Counted from the stretch's first letter, positions 51,827 to 61,624 are shown. The stretch: DNA of 64,000 nucleotides from CAVUMR01 sp963742715 (GCA_963742715.1 CAVUMR010000002.1:2917548-2981547), one strand, 5' to 3'. The notes: generated from the sequence alone by a model not told the origin. Numbers and translations are program-made.

Positions 51827-52209
51827 CCGGCCCGCTCGCGGGCGGCGAGCTCCTCGTCGAGCCGCGCCAACAGCCGCTTGGGCGCGATCGCGCGGTAGGC
51901 GTCGACGACGACCTCGGCCACCTCCGCCCAGTCGACCGGCACGTCCAGGCGTACGCCCAGCCAGCCCCGGTGCCCGACGTACGGCGGCACGAAGTAGCGG
52001 TCGGGAGCGCTCGACACCAGCGCCTCCTGGGCGCCGGCCGGCGCCGCGCACCAGAAGCCGAGCCGGTCGTCGTGATGGTGGTCGGTGTACATCACGAAGG
52101 TCTTCTTGTCCCGGACGAACCAGGTCGGCTCGCCGTGGCTCAGCCGCTCGGTCACCTCCGGCAGGGACAGGCACAGTCGTCGCAGCCGCTCCTGCGGGTC
52201 GTCGGTCAT
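51817..52209 (-). CDS. MmcQ/YjbR-family protein
   Basis: This 130-residue protein has 'LRRLCLSLPEVTERLSHGEPTWFVRDKKTFVMYTDHHHDDRLGFWCAAP' and 'DRYFVPPYVGHRGWLGVRLDVPVDWAEVAEVVVDAYRAIAPKRLLARL', the CyaY-like MmcQ/YjbR DNA-binding fold. Its biological role is unknown. It is convergent with PspC, sharing 10 bases. Confidence 0.92.
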   Translation of the reverse strand: MTDDPQERLRRLCLSLPEVTERLSHGEPTWFVRDKKTFVMYTDHHHDDRLGFWCAAPAGAQEALVSSAPDRYFVPPYVGHRGWLGVRLDVPVDWAEVAEVVVDAYRAIAPKRLLARLDEELAARERAGQP

Positions 52210-52683
52210 CCCATGATTGTGCGCTTCGCCCCCGCGCGACCAACCTGAGTACACACCGGAAACGGGCTGTACCTCTGAGCGACGAAATTCCGAAAGCCTC
52301 GCGACTTTCCCGGGCGGGTTGACCGGAATCGTGCGGGAAATCCAGTTCGGAATGCAGTGAAGACCCATTCACGCGCGTATCAGTTTCACGTCCGCGTACT
52401 TACTTTTCCCGAGCATCTCCCGTTCATCCCCAGCCGATCGGCGCCCCCGCTATACCGCGCTCATCGCGTGCCGATCGGGGCGCCACGGAGCCGCGCACAG
52501 CGTGAGCGGTCGGCGTGCCGCTGTCGGCCGGGCGACGAGTTTACGCCGCCCGGCTCGGCCCGTTCGATCGTCATCGGCACCGGCCCGACCCCGGCCCGCC
52601 GGGGTCGGGGCAGGGCGATCGTGTCGGCCTCGCAGCGGCGCGCGCCATCGTTGCCCATGTCACCCGGATGGGCGGTAGAGGAT
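52210..52683. other. Intergenic region before the SOS box
   Basis: About 470 bases of mixed composition lie between the YjbR-like start and the LexA-type palindrome. Apart from the promoter expected for the minus-strand gene I see no feature in it. Confidence 0.4.
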
Positions 52684-52699
52684 TCGAACATATGTTCGA
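52684..52699. promoter_or_regulatory. Perfect LexA/SOS box
   Basis: TCGAACATATGTTCGA is a perfect 16-base palindrome matching the actinobacterial LexA site (TCGAAC-N4-GTTCGA). It ends 12 bases before the ATG of the small gene at 52712, a position where bound LexA would block transcription. Recognition rests on the known consensus. Confidence 0.88.
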
Positions 52700-52711
52700 T
52701 AGCCTGCGTTC

Positions 52712-52927
52712 ATGCAGGTAGTCGAGAGTTGGTGGAACGGCGCGTGGGGATCGATGGCGCGGGAGCGGGTGCGGCTCCGGGAGGACAAGGGCCGGTGGTC
52801 GGTCGAGCACGTCGGCCCCGGCGATCGGTACGAATACATTCCGTGCAACGACGAGCGGCAGGCGCGCGTCGAGCTGCAGCGGCTCACCGCGTTCGGGCGG
52901 GGGTGGCGTGAGGTCGGTGCCGTCTGA
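52712..52927 (+). CDS. Small SOS-controlled protein of unknown function
   Basis: This 71-residue protein is rich in Arg, Trp and Glu ('MQVVESWWNGAWGSMARERVR' at the N-terminus), with no TM helix and one Cys. It looks like a small alpha+beta domain. I do not recognise the family. The LexA box just upstream implies induction by DNA damage. It is monocistronic: the next gene, a SARP regulator, starts 235 bases on. Confidence 0.75.
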   Translation: MQVVESWWNGAWGSMARERVRLREDKGRWSVEHVGPGDRYEYIPCNDERQARVELQRLTAFGRGWREVGAV

Positions 52928-53162
52928 CCGGCGCTCCTCGTCACCGCCCGGCCAGGTCCTCGAAGAGAGCGGCCGGGTAGGGCGGCCGGCTGCGGTGTGA
53001 CGGTCCCGCCGACCAGGGGCGACGAATCCGCCTGATCGGTTCAGGTCAGGACGCAGTGGAGCCGCATACCCGATAGACGTCGCTGGCCATCGGGCGTACC
53101 AAAGGCAGCATGCGCAGCAGCCCTTTCGCAGCTCGTACGCCGGCCCTGACGGTCGGCGGCAG

Positions 53163-56100
53163 GTGCCGCGGGTGATCATGGGCGGCGAAACCGGCCCGGG
53201 CGCTGCCGCGCCGGTGCTCATCCGGCTGGTGGGCACGTTGGCGGTCGTGCTGGACGGTCGCGAGGTACCCGCGGTCGAGATCGGCAGCCGCAAGGCGCGC
53301 ACGCTGCTGGCGCTGCTGGCGGTCGAGCCGGGGCGCCGGGTACCGACCGATCGGATCATCGAGGTGCTGTGGCGGGGCACGCCGCCGCGGCATCCGGCCG
53401 AGAACGTCGCGACGCTGGTCAGCAGGTTGCGCGGGGCGCTCGGCGCGGGGGTACTCAGTGGCGGGCGGGACGGCTACCGGCTCGGTGCCGAGACCGCGGT
53501 ACGGACCGATCTCTCGGTCACCGCCGCGCTGGTACGCGAGGCGGAGGCAGAACTCGCCGTGGGCCGGCCGGCGCTCGCCTCGGTGGCCGCGGCACGGGCG
53601 GCGCGCCTGCTCACCGCCGATGGCGTACTGGACGAGGACGCGTACGCGGACTGGGCCGATCCGGCTCGACGGCAGCTCACCGAGCTGGCCCGCCGTACCC
53701 GGCACGCCACCGCCGCCGCCGCGGTGGACACCGGTGATCCGGCCGCCGCTCGACTCGCCGCGGAGGCGGCCGTGACCGCCGACCCGTTCGACGAGTCGGC
53801 GTACCGGCTGTTGATGCGCGCGCACCGGTTGGCCGGCGAACCGGCCCGGGCACTCCAGGCGTACGAGCGGCTGCGCGCGGCACTGGCCGAGGAGCTGGGC
53901 GCCGATCCCGCGCCCGCCACCCGGGAGCTGCACCTGTCGATCCTGCAGGACTCGGTACCCCGGACCGGGCCGGCCGGGCAGACGGCGCAGGCCGGATCAG
54001 CAGCGCAGGCCGGATCAGCAGCGCAGGCCGGATCAGCAGCGCAGGCCGGGCCAGCGGCGCAGACCGGGCCGGCAGCGCGGGCCGAACCAGCGGCGCGGAC
54101 CGGGCCAGTAGCGCGGGCCGAGCCAGCGGCCGGCCGGGACGGCGGTTTCGTCGGCCGGGACGCGGAGCTGGCCTGGTTCTCCGACGCCTGGTCGGAGGCG
54201 GTCGCGGGCCGGCCGGCGACCGTGCTCATCACCGGCGAAGCCGGGATCGGCAAGACCCGGTTGGCCACCGAGGTGGCCCGGCTCGCCGCGGCGACCGGCG
54301 CGATGGTGCTGCACGCCCGGTGCTACGAGACCGAGCGGTCGCTGTTCCTGCAACCGCTGGTCGAGGCGATCACCCCGGTGGTGACCGGCCTGCCGCCGGA
54401 CGCGTTGCGGGAAGCCGCCGGCGACCGGGCCGACGCGCTGGCCGCGCTGGTCCCGGAGTTCGGCACGGTGCTCGCGGCCGCCGCCCGCGACCACGGCAGC
54501 CCGGACATGGAGCGGCGCCGGGCGTACGACGCGGTGACCACGTTCCTGCGCCGGTTGTCCGGCACCCGACCGGTACTGCTGGTGCTCGACGACCTGCACA
54601 ACGCCGGCGTCGCCACCCTCGAACTGCTGCACTACCTCACCCGGCAGGCCGCGAACAGCCGGCTGCTGGCGGTCGCGACGCTCCGGGCGGACGAGGGCGC
54701 GGACGCGCTGAGCCGGCTGGGCCCGTCGCATCCGGCCCGCACCGGCGAGCCGCCCACCAGCGACCCGTCGACCCCGTCCCACACGTACGTGGTCGAGCTG
54801 GGTCCGCTCGGCGCCGCCGCGATCGGCCGGCTGGCCGAACGGTCCGGGCTGGCCGAGCGCGCCGGACAGGGCGAGCACGCGGAGCTGGTCGAGCAGATCG
54901 AGCGGCGTACCCGTGGACACACCCTGTTCGTGGTGGAGACGCTGCACGGGCTCGTCACCGGGGAGGCCGGCGTACCGGAGACGCTCCAGGCCGCGGTGCT
55001 GGCCCGGGTACGACGGGCCGGGCCGGACGCGGACGAACTGCTGCGCGCCGCGGCCGTACTCGGACCCTCGTTCGATCCGCCCACCATCGGCGGGTTGCTC
55101 GACCTGTCCGCGTCGGACACCGCCCGTCGTCTCGCGCGGCTGCTGCCGTCCCGGCTGGTGGTCGTGGCCGGCCGGTCGTACGAGTTCGCCAACGATCTGA
55201 TCCAGCAGGTGCTGTACGAGACGACCCCGGCACCGACCCGGCTGGTGTACCACCGGCGCGCGGCCGACCTGCTGATCGACAACCCGGAGGCGATGGCGGC
55301 ACACGCGGCTGCCGCGGAGGACTGGACCCGGGCGGCCCGGGGTTGGCTGCTGGCCGGTGAACGGGCTCAGCGCCGGTACGCCGCCGGGGACGCCGAACGG
55401 CTGCTCGACCAGGCGCTCGCCGCGGCCGCCAGCGCGGGTGACGCGGAGGTCGAGGGCCGGGCCCGGCTGGCCCGCGGCCGGGTGCGGGAGACGCTCGCCA
55501 ACTACCAGCAGGCGCTCGCCGACCACGCCGCCGCGATGACGCTGGCCCGTACCACCGGCGACCGGCGGCTGGAGATGCTCGCGCTGCGCGAGTACGCCGG
55601 TACCGCCTGGGCCGGGCGCGGGCACCCGATGACCGACTGCCTGCCGTACCTGACCGACAGCCTGCGGCTGGCCGAGACGCTCGGGGACCGCGCGGTCGAG
55701 GCCGACGTGCTCGCCTGGCTGGCCGTAGTCAGCTGCAACCAGCTCCGGTTCGATCTCGGCGTGGCGTACGCCCAGCAGGCGGTCACCGCGGCCCGGGCGT
55801 CCGGCGATCCGGCCGCCCTCGCGGCCGCGCTGGACGGGCTGAAGACCGGGTACGCGTACCTCGGGGAGATCGCCGAACTGACCCCGCTGCTCACCGACCT
55901 GGAGCCGTCGCTGCGCCAGCTCGGCGACCTGTGGCGGCTGCAGTGGTGCGTGTTCGAGTCGGCGTTCTCCGCGGTCGCGGTCGCCGACTGGTCGACCGCC
56001 GAGGCCCGGATCACCGACGCGCTCGCGGTCAACCGGCGCAGCGGGTACACCAACTTCGACTCCTGGCTGGTCGCCCACCTCGGCTGGCTGGCCCGGCTGC

Positions 56101-56795
56101 GCGGCCGGTACGACGAGGCGCTCCGGTACGGCCGGCAGGCGCTGGAGGTGCGGACCACGCACGCCTGGTGGCGGGCCAACACGGCCGCGCTGCAGGCCAC
56201 CACGCTGCTGGAGGTGGGCGCCCGGGCGGAGGCGGCCGAGCTGCTCGAACCGGTACTGGCCAGCGATGACCAGCACTATCCGGAGGCGTACCGGCTCAGC
56301 TGTGTCGCGCCGCTGGCCGAGGCGACCGGCTCATTGGAGGTACTGACCGAGGCGGACCGGCTGATCCGGGCGATCACGGTACCGGCCGGCTCGGCGTGGA
56401 TCTACGGCACGGACAGCTACCTGTCGGTGTGCCGGGCCTGGCTGGACCGGGGCGAGCCGGCGCGCGCCGAGGAGATCGTCACGCCACTGCTCGCCGCGGC
56501 GGAACGCACCGGCTGGGTCACCTCGATCGTGCGCGCGTCCGTGGTCGCCGGCGAGTGCGCGGTACAGCTCGGCGAGACCGACCGGGGCCGTCGGCTGGCC
56601 GCCCGCGCCACCGAGCTGTCCACCCGGTACGGGGCGGCCTGCCCACCGCCGTCAGGAACACCGCCGCGCTCGGGAACACCGCCGCGCTCAGGAACACCGC
56701 CGCCCCGCTCCGCCGAGCCGGGAGGGCACGGTCAGAACAGCTCGGACAGCAGGGCCGCCGCCCGGTCCGCGCCGTCGGTCTCCACCGGGCGGTAG
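53163..56795 (+). CDS. SARP/BTAD regulator with AAA/LuxR-like ATPase and TPR region
   Basis: This is a 1210-residue regulator. Winged-helix Trans_reg_C comes first (about 15-105; 'KARTLLALLAVEPGRRVPTDRIIEVLW'), then the BTAD helical domain (about 110-270). A linker made of AGSAAQ-type repeats follows (about 277-325), then an ATPase domain with Walker A 'ITGEAGIGKTRLATE' (about 352) and Walker B 'PVLLVLDDLHN', and a long TPR-like C-terminus. Such proteins activate secondary-metabolite genes, so it could control the NRPS operon 2 kb away. The tail is a 6-residue repeat (Ser-Gly-Thr-Pro-Pro-Arg) and overlaps the convergent fusion gene by 64 bases. An alternative start is the ATG at 53178. Confidence 0.9.
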   Translation: MPRVIMGGETGPGAAAPVLIRLVGTLAVVLDGREVPAVEIGSRKARTLLALLAVEPGRRVPTDRIIEVLWRGTPPRHPAENVATLVSRLRGALGAGVLSGGRDGYRLGAETAVRTDLSVTAALVREAEAELAVGRPALASVAAARAARLLTADGVLDEDAYADWADPARRQLTELARRTRHATAAAAVDTGDPAAARLAAEAAVTADPFDESAYRLLMRAHRLAGEPARALQAYERLRAALAEELGADPAPATRELHLSILQDSVPRTGPAGQTAQAGSAAQAGSAAQAGSAAQAGPAAQTGPAARAEPAARTGPVARAEPAAGRDGGFVGRDAELAWFSDAWSEAVAGRPATVLITGEAGIGKTRLATEVARLAAATGAMVLHARCYETERSLFLQPLVEAITPVVTGLPPDALREAAGDRADALAALVPEFGTVLAAAARDHGSPDMERRRAYDAVTTFLRRLSGTRPVLLVLDDLHNAGVATLELLHYLTRQAANSRLLAVATLRADEGADALSRLGPSHPARTGEPPTSDPSTPSHTYVVELGPLGAAAIGRLAERSGLAERAGQGEHAELVEQIERRTRGHTLFVVETLHGLVTGEAGVPETLQAAVLARVRRAGPDADELLRAAAVLGPSFDPPTIGGLLDLSASDTARRLARLLPSRLVVVAGRSYEFANDLIQQVLYETTPAPTRLVYHRRAADLLIDNPEAMAAHAAAAEDWTRAARGWLLAGERAQRRYAAGDAERLLDQALAAAASAGDAEVEGRARLARGRVRETLANYQQALADHAAAMTLARTTGDRRLEMLALREYAGTAWAGRGHPMTDCLPYLTDSLRLAETLGDRAVEADVLAWLAVVSCNQLRFDLGVAYAQQAVTAARASGDPAALAAALDGLKTGYAYLGEIAELTPLLTDLEPSLRQLGDLWRLQWCVFESAFSAVAVADWSTAEARITDALAVNRRSGYTNFDSWLVAHLGWLARLRGRYDEALRYGRQALEVRTTHAWWRANTAALQATTLLEVGARAEAAELLEPVLASDDQHYPEAYRLSCVAPLAEATGSLEVLTEADRLIRAITVPAGSAWIYGTDSYLSVCRAWLDRGEPARAEEIVTPLLAAAERTGWVTSIVRASVVAGECAVQLGETDRGRRLAARATELSTRYGAACPPPSGTPPRSGTPPRSGTPPPRSAEPGGHGQNSSDSRAAARSAPSVSTGR
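53991..54134 (+). repeat. Eight 18-bp in-frame repeats in the SARP linker
   Basis: GCCGGATCAGCAGCGCAG repeats exactly from 53991, 54009 and 54027 and then degenerates over five more units. It encodes Ala-Gly-Ser-Ala-Ala-Gln linkers between the BTAD and ATPase domains. Confidence 0.88.
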
Positions 56796-58900
56796 TCGAC
56801 GGTACGGCGCAGCTCCTCGGCCATCGCCGCTGCCAGCGCCTCCGGTCCGGTGTCCGCGTAGTCCACGCAGCGCCCGGCCCGGTAGTTCGCCAGCCGCTGG
56901 CGTACGTGGAAGTTCTGCTCGAAGTGGTGCCGCAGCGGTACGTACAGGAACGGCCGGCCGTGCGCGGTCAACTCCATGGTGGTGCTCAGGCCGCCCTGTA
57001 CCACCGCGATGTCGCAGGCGGCGAGCTGGCGGTGCAGCTCCGGCACGTACCCCCGGAGCTCGACCCCGTCCGGCGCGGACAGTGCCTCCGGGTCGATCCG
57101 CGGCCCGGCCACCACGATCATCCGCAGTGCCGGCATCAGCTCTCTGGCCAGCGGGTACGCGTCGATGACCCGGCGCAGCAGCGAGCTGCCCACGCCGGAG
57201 CCGCCGACCGTGACCAGGCAGATCTGCTCGTCCGGCCGGTACCCGAGTTCCGCCCGGAGCTCGGCGCGGCCGTCCGCGTCGATCGGCGAGAAGCCGGTCA
57301 CGTAACCGGAGAACGCGAAGTGCCGGCTGGTCCAGTCGCGGATCGTGGGCAGGTCCGGGCCGAGCCCGTCCGGTACCACGTCGTCCGGGTTGCCGACGAA
57401 CACCGCCCGGTCCCGCAGCCGCGGGTACCGCTCGATCTGCTCGACCATCTCGGCGTTGTAGTCCGCGGTCAGCCCGCTCTCGGCGGTACCGCCGTCCGGC
57501 ATCGGCAACCACCCCACGAAATCCGTCATCCACGCGTACGGGGTGCGCTTGAGCTCCGGATTCTCGTGCAGGAAGTAGTCGACGTCCCACGCCTCGTCGC
57601 CCACCCACAGGTCGTAGTGCTCCCGTTCGACCAGGTCGGCGAAGACCATGAAGTTGGCGACCAGGATCTCGTCCATCCGCCGGATCGCCTGGAAGGCGTG
57701 CAGGTCGTGCTCGCCCGACTCGGCCTCGATGTGGCCGGACTCGTTGGCCAGGAACGCCGACGCCGGGTGTACCCGCTCGCCGCGGCCGGCCAGCACCTCG
57801 GTCACCGGATGCTGGGCCAACCAGTCCACCTGTACGTCCGGGCGCTGCCGGCGCAGCGCGTCGGCGATGGCCAGGTCGCGTTGCGCGTGACCCAGGCCGA
57901 TCGGGGAGGACAGGTACAGCACGCGCCGCGGCCGGTCCAGCGGCCGGGTCCAGCGCCGCGGTCCGCTCCCCCGCGCCGGCTCGGCGGCGCCCTGCCGCGC
58001 GCTACTCGCCCGCGCCGCGGTGTCCCGCGCCGGCGCGAACCTGGCGATGAACTCGCGCAGCAGCCGGTTCACCACCACCGGCTCCCGGGTGTTCGGCAGG
58101 TGCCCGGCGCCGGCCAGCAGCACCCGCTCGGCCCCGACGAGCTCGCCGATCCGCGCCATCCGCGGCCCCGGCAGGCACCGGTCCTCCTCGCCCTCGATGG
58201 TCAACACCGGACACCGGATGCCGCGCAGCAGCGCCTCGGTCCCGGCCCGGTCCGCGACACAGATCTGAGTCGTGACGGTACGGAGCAGAGTCTCGGCATT
58301 GGTCTGCAGGCCCCAGCCGAGCGCGTCCTCGCGCTGCATGCTGGAGTGCGGCTCGCTGATCACCGTGTCGAAGAAGAACTTGACGTAGCCGGCGTAGTCG
58401 CGCTGCCAGTAGTGCCGGTTGTCCTTGGCCCAGCCCTCGTCCGTGTTCAGCACGTCGTCGAACGAGTGCACGGTGCGCTCCGGCCGGGGCGGCGTGAGGT
58501 GCGGCGCGGTCGGCGCGATCGCGGCGATACCGGCGACCCGCTCCGGGTGCCGGCTGGCCGCGATGAACGACCACCAGGCGCCGGTACACAACCCGACCAG
58601 TACCGCCTGCTCGACCCCCAGCTCGTCCAGTACCGCGATCAGGTCGTCGGCGTACTCGGTGTCGGCGTACGCCTCGGCGTTGTCCGGGCGGTCGGACCGG
58701 CCGTTGCCGCGCGGGTCGAGCGTGATCACCCGGAAGTGCCGGGCCAGGTACGGGACCTGCGCCTTCCAGAACCGCGAGTCGACGATCGCCCAGGTCGGCG
58801 CGAGTACCACGGTCGGCTCACCGCTGCCGAACACCTCGTAGCCGATCTTGACGCCGTCGCGGTCGAGGTACCCCTCCAGGTCCGGCTGCCGAGCGCGCAT
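56732..58900 (-). CDS. Fusion: alpha/beta hydrolase + glycosyltransferase (GT1/GT28 type)
   Basis: This protein has 722 residues. The N-terminal ~290 form an alpha/beta hydrolase ('TLDPRGNGRSDRPDNAEAYAD', C-terminal 'AGAGHLPNTREP'). Its nucleophile elbow reads 'LVGLCTGAWWSF', with Cys where Ser is usual. The C-terminal ~400 form a UDP-glycosyltransferase of MurG/macrolide-GT style: 'LYLSSPIGLGHAQRDLAIADAL', 'LVTVGGSGVGSSLLRRVID', and the acceptor/donor loop 'VVQGGLSTTMELTAHGRPFLYVPLRHHFEQNFHV'. A single uninterrupted frame supports a real fusion. It may glycosylate and then trim a metabolite. The ATG at 58900 follows AAGGGGGG and is divergent from the methyltransferase. Confidence 0.9.
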   Translation of the reverse strand: MRARQPDLEGYLDRDGVKIGYEVFGSGEPTVVLAPTWAIVDSRFWKAQVPYLARHFRVITLDPRGNGRSDRPDNAEAYADTEYADDLIAVLDELGVEQAVLVGLCTGAWWSFIAASRHPERVAGIAAIAPTAPHLTPPRPERTVHSFDDVLNTDEGWAKDNRHYWQRDYAGYVKFFFDTVISEPHSSMQREDALGWGLQTNAETLLRTVTTQICVADRAGTEALLRGIRCPVLTIEGEEDRCLPGPRMARIGELVGAERVLLAGAGHLPNTREPVVVNRLLREFIARFAPARDTAARASSARQGAAEPARGSGPRRWTRPLDRPRRVLYLSSPIGLGHAQRDLAIADALRRQRPDVQVDWLAQHPVTEVLAGRGERVHPASAFLANESGHIEAESGEHDLHAFQAIRRMDEILVANFMVFADLVEREHYDLWVGDEAWDVDYFLHENPELKRTPYAWMTDFVGWLPMPDGGTAESGLTADYNAEMVEQIERYPRLRDRAVFVGNPDDVVPDGLGPDLPTIRDWTSRHFAFSGYVTGFSPIDADGRAELRAELGYRPDEQICLVTVGGSGVGSSLLRRVIDAYPLARELMPALRMIVVAGPRIDPEALSAPDGVELRGYVPELHRQLAACDIAVVQGGLSTTMELTAHGRPFLYVPLRHHFEQNFHVRQRLANYRAGRCVDYADTGPEALAAAMAEELRRTVDYRPVETDGADRAAALLSELF

Positions 58901-59065
58901 GACCGCCCCCCTTCTCCGCAGGTCAGTCTGCGTACCCCCGTTGCACTGGCATTGCAGTTCAGGCCCGGTTGCGACGGTCGCGGGTGCAAGCCGACTGCAG
59001 TGGCGGGCGACAGGCTCCCCGTACCGGCGTAGGCGCGCCGGTACACCTCGGAGGGGGACCCGGAC

Positions 59066-60123
59066 ATGGCCATCAACGAAGACAAGCTCAACCGAATTCC
59101 TGCACCAGTTCGTCACCGACCTCGGCGCCACGATCGCGGCCGGCAACGTGGTGATCGGCGACAAGCTCGGGCTGTACCAGGCGCTGGCCGAGTCACCGGC
59201 GCGGGCGGAGGAGCTGGCCCGGCGTACCAGCACCGACGCCCGGTACGTGGAGGAGTGGCTGCGCGGCCAGGCGGCCGGCGGCTACGTCGAGTACGAGCCG
59301 GCGACCGACACGTACTCGCTGACCGAGGAGCAGGCGTTCGCGCTGACCAACCCGGACGGCGCGGTGTTCGTGCCGGGCGCGTTCCAGTTGGCGCTGGGCA
59401 GCATGAAGGCCGAGCCGCAGATCATCGAGGCGTTCCGCACCGGTGCCGGGATGGGCTGGCACGAGCACGACGAAGAGGTGTTCACCGGCTGCGAGCGGTT
59501 CTTCCGCCCGGGGTACATCGGGAACCTGATCTCGAGCTGGATGCCGGCACTGGAGGGCGTGGAGGACAAGCTGCGCTCCGGCGCCAAGGTGGCCGACATC
59601 GGCTGCGGGCTCGGCGCGTCGACCGTGCTGATGGCCACCGAGTACAAGGAGTCCTCGTTCACCGGCTCGGACTACCACCCGGAGTCGATCGAGCTGGCCC
59701 GCAAGCGCGGCGCCGACGCCGGACTGAACGGCCGGATCACGTTCGAGGCCGAGTCGGCGCAGACGTTCACCGGCGCCGGGTACGACCTGGTCACCACGTT
59801 CGACTGCCTGCACGACATGGGCGACCCGCTGGCCGCCGCCCGGCACGTCCGGGAGTCGCTGGCGCCGGACGGCACCTGGATGGTGGTGGAGCCGGCGGCC
59901 GGCGACACCGTCGCCGAGAACCTCAACCCGGTCGGCCGGGTGTACTACTCGTTCTCCACGTTCCTGTGCGTGCCGAACGCGCTGTCCCAGTCCGGTGGGT
60001 ACGCGCTCGGGGCGCAGGCCGGTCGCGGCGCTGATCCGCCGCGTGGTCACCGACGCCGGCTTCACCCGGTTCCGGGAGGCGGCGCGTACCCCGTTCAACA
60101 TCGTCTACGAGGTCCGGCCGTAG
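59066..60123 (+). CDS. SAM-dependent methyltransferase, Rv2258c-like (two frameshifts in this sequence)
   Basis: Removal of one extra base near 59093 and one near 60023 gives 351 residues. A winged-helix N-terminus ('QFVTDLGATIAAGNVVIGDKLGLYQALAE', 'TDARYVEEWLRGQAAGGYVEY') precedes a class I methyltransferase domain with motif I 'VADIGCGLGASTVLMATEY' and 'YDLVTTFDCLHDMGDPLAAARHVRESLAPDGTWMVVEP'. It resembles the mycobacterial Rv2258c family, whose substrate is unsettled. GGAGGGGGA precedes the ATG at 59066. Codon use is normal across both breaks, so I read them as sequencing errors. Confidence 0.85.
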
Positions 60124-60147
60124 CTCGGGGTGACTGGCGGGCGCGGG

Positions 60148-60170
60148 TTGGCGGGGCGGCACCCCGCCAA
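60148..60170 (+). terminator. Hairpin after the methyltransferase gene
   Basis: A 9-bp perfect stem TTGGCGGGG / CCCCGCCAA with a 5-base loop begins 25 bases after the methyltransferase stop. Confidence 0.7.
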
Positions 60171-60219
60171 TCCACGCCCCGCCAAGCCCGTACCTACAAG
60201 GTCATCCGCCCGCTTGGTC

Positions 60220-60270
60220 ATCCGCCCGCTGACCGAATCCGTACAGCGTGTCGTCGGTCAGCGGGCGGAT
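60220..60270. terminator. Second, longer inverted repeat between convergent genes
   Basis: ATCCGCCCGCTGACC and GGTCAGCGGGCGGAT form a perfect 15-bp stem around a 21-base loop, between the methyltransferase and the convergent zinc-ribbon gene. It probably terminates the latter. Confidence 0.6.
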
Positions 60271-60302
60271 GGATCGGTGTCGGAAAGGCAGAACAGCAGG
60301 AG

Positions 60303-60545
60303 TCAGGACGAGAAGAGCATGTGCATCATGCTCTTGTGCTTGCGGTGGCCGTAGTGACCGCCGTAGTGCCCGCCGCCGTGGTGTCCGCCCTGCATGTACG
60401 GGGCGGGCTGCGCCCACTGCGACTCCATCGTGCTGAGGTGCTCGAGCTCGCCGTGGTCGAGGAAGATCCCCCGGCAGGTGTGGCACTGTTCGATCTGCAC
60501 GCCATTGCGGTTGTAGGTGGTCATCGCGCCACCGCACTTCGGGCA
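60303..60545 (-). CDS. TFIIB-type zinc-ribbon protein, cut at the chimera junction
   Basis: The readable part is 'CPKCGGAMTTYNRNGVQIEQC' followed by 'HTCRGIFLDHGELEHL', a known small zinc-ribbon family (Cys pairs at both ends), and a His/Gly-rich tail ending 'HKHKSMMHMLFSS'-like. The family normally begins one or two residues before CPKC. Here the frame has no start codon and the upstream bases change character, so the N-terminus is lost where foreign sequence begins. An internal ATG at 60524 is the only start in frame. Function unknown. Confidence 0.75.
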   Translation of the reverse strand, partial: CPKCGGAMTTYNRNGVQIEQCHTCRGIFLDHGELEHLSTMESQWAQPAPYMQGGHHGGGHYGGHYGHRKHKSMMHMLFSS

Positions 60546-60623
60546 CGCTCCAGCCAGTCGAACGATCCATCGGCACGGGCGATCTTGCCGTCGAGCGCAT
60601 GGCGATGTGGCAGTGCCAGATCG

Positions 60624-61468
60624 TCATCGTGCGAATACCCGGGCAAGGAACGCCTTCACGTCCTCGACGAACGCCTTCCATGCCGGCCTCGTTCGCGCCG
60701 TAATGCGCGCCGCAGCAGCCGCCGGGCTACTGCGGTTGCCGACGCCGGCGAGGGAGCGCACCAGCAAGCCGAGCGCGTCGAAGCTGTGATGCGCGCCCGG
60801 GTAGACATTCGTCTCGACCAGGTCGCGGTCGAGCGACGATCGGTCGATCCGCGCCTGGCATTGGCGGACCGAGGTCCAGTCGTCGAGCGCGCCCATGGCG
60901 AACATCGCTGGCTGGCGCGGCCCGAGCATCGGGCCCATCGCCTCGGCCAGCCCACGATCGGGATAGGCCGGGATCGCCGCGCGCGCCGGCCGGCGAGCTT
61001 GAGGAGCGGTCGTGGGCGGTGAAAGCGCGCAGCATCGCCGCGCCCGCCGCCGTAGGAATAACCCATGAAGGCCACTGCGCGCCGGATCGACGGATTTCTG
61101 GCTCCTAAGCCGAGTGCAGCGCCGCATCGATATCGCGCGCGCGCGCCTCGGCATCCGCTTGCGTCGGCCAGTGCTTGCCGCATACATCGGTGAGCTTGCG
61201 GGCCGAGAAACTGTCGACGGCGAGCGTTTCGTACCCCCAGGAGGCAAGCAGCCCGGGCCATGCGGGCGTTTTCTGACCGGGGCCGCCGCAGCCATGGAAC
61301 ATCGCCACCGCCGGGAGAGCGGTCCCGCGCCGCTTGAGGATGGTAGAGCTGGGCGGCGAGTTCGATCGTCCGGCCGCTGCTCTCGACCGGCACACGCACA
61401 TTCTGTTGTGCCAGCGCCGGGGTGGGCGGCCGCGATCATCAGGAACAAAGAGCCAACGCGCTGATCAT
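60624..61468 (-). pseudogene. Secreted dienelactone-hydrolase family protein (frameshifted)
   Basis: Pieces in three frames add up to one protein: a signal peptide starting 'MISALAL' at 61468 (continuing 'LMIAAAHPGAG'), then 'PAVAMFHGCGGPGQKTPAWPGLLASWGYETLAVDSFSARKLTDVCG'. The nucleophile elbow 'VAFMGYSYGG' follows, then 'LDDWTSVRQCQARI' and 'ETNVYPGAHHSFDAL' with the catalytic His. The dienelactone hydrolase fold is clear. At least three frame changes are needed. GGGAGGA lies ahead of the ATG. Likely intact in its true source organism. Confidence 0.75.
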
Positions 61469-61624
61469 GTCGTCCTCCCGCCTCGCTCGTTGAGGGGAGG
61501 CTTGATGTTCCTCCCACACGCGGCCTGTCTTTGCGGATGAGGAAATAATTTCGCGGTCCGCGGAATAAGCCACCACGCCCGGCGTCTCTTCCAGGGTCAA
61601 ACAACGACCCAAGGAGGAACTTTC

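Noticed and set aside
60500..60700. Integration site of a mobile element at the foreign junction
   Set aside because: I found no transposase, integrase, tRNA end, target duplication or terminal repeat at the edge; a chimeric join fits better.
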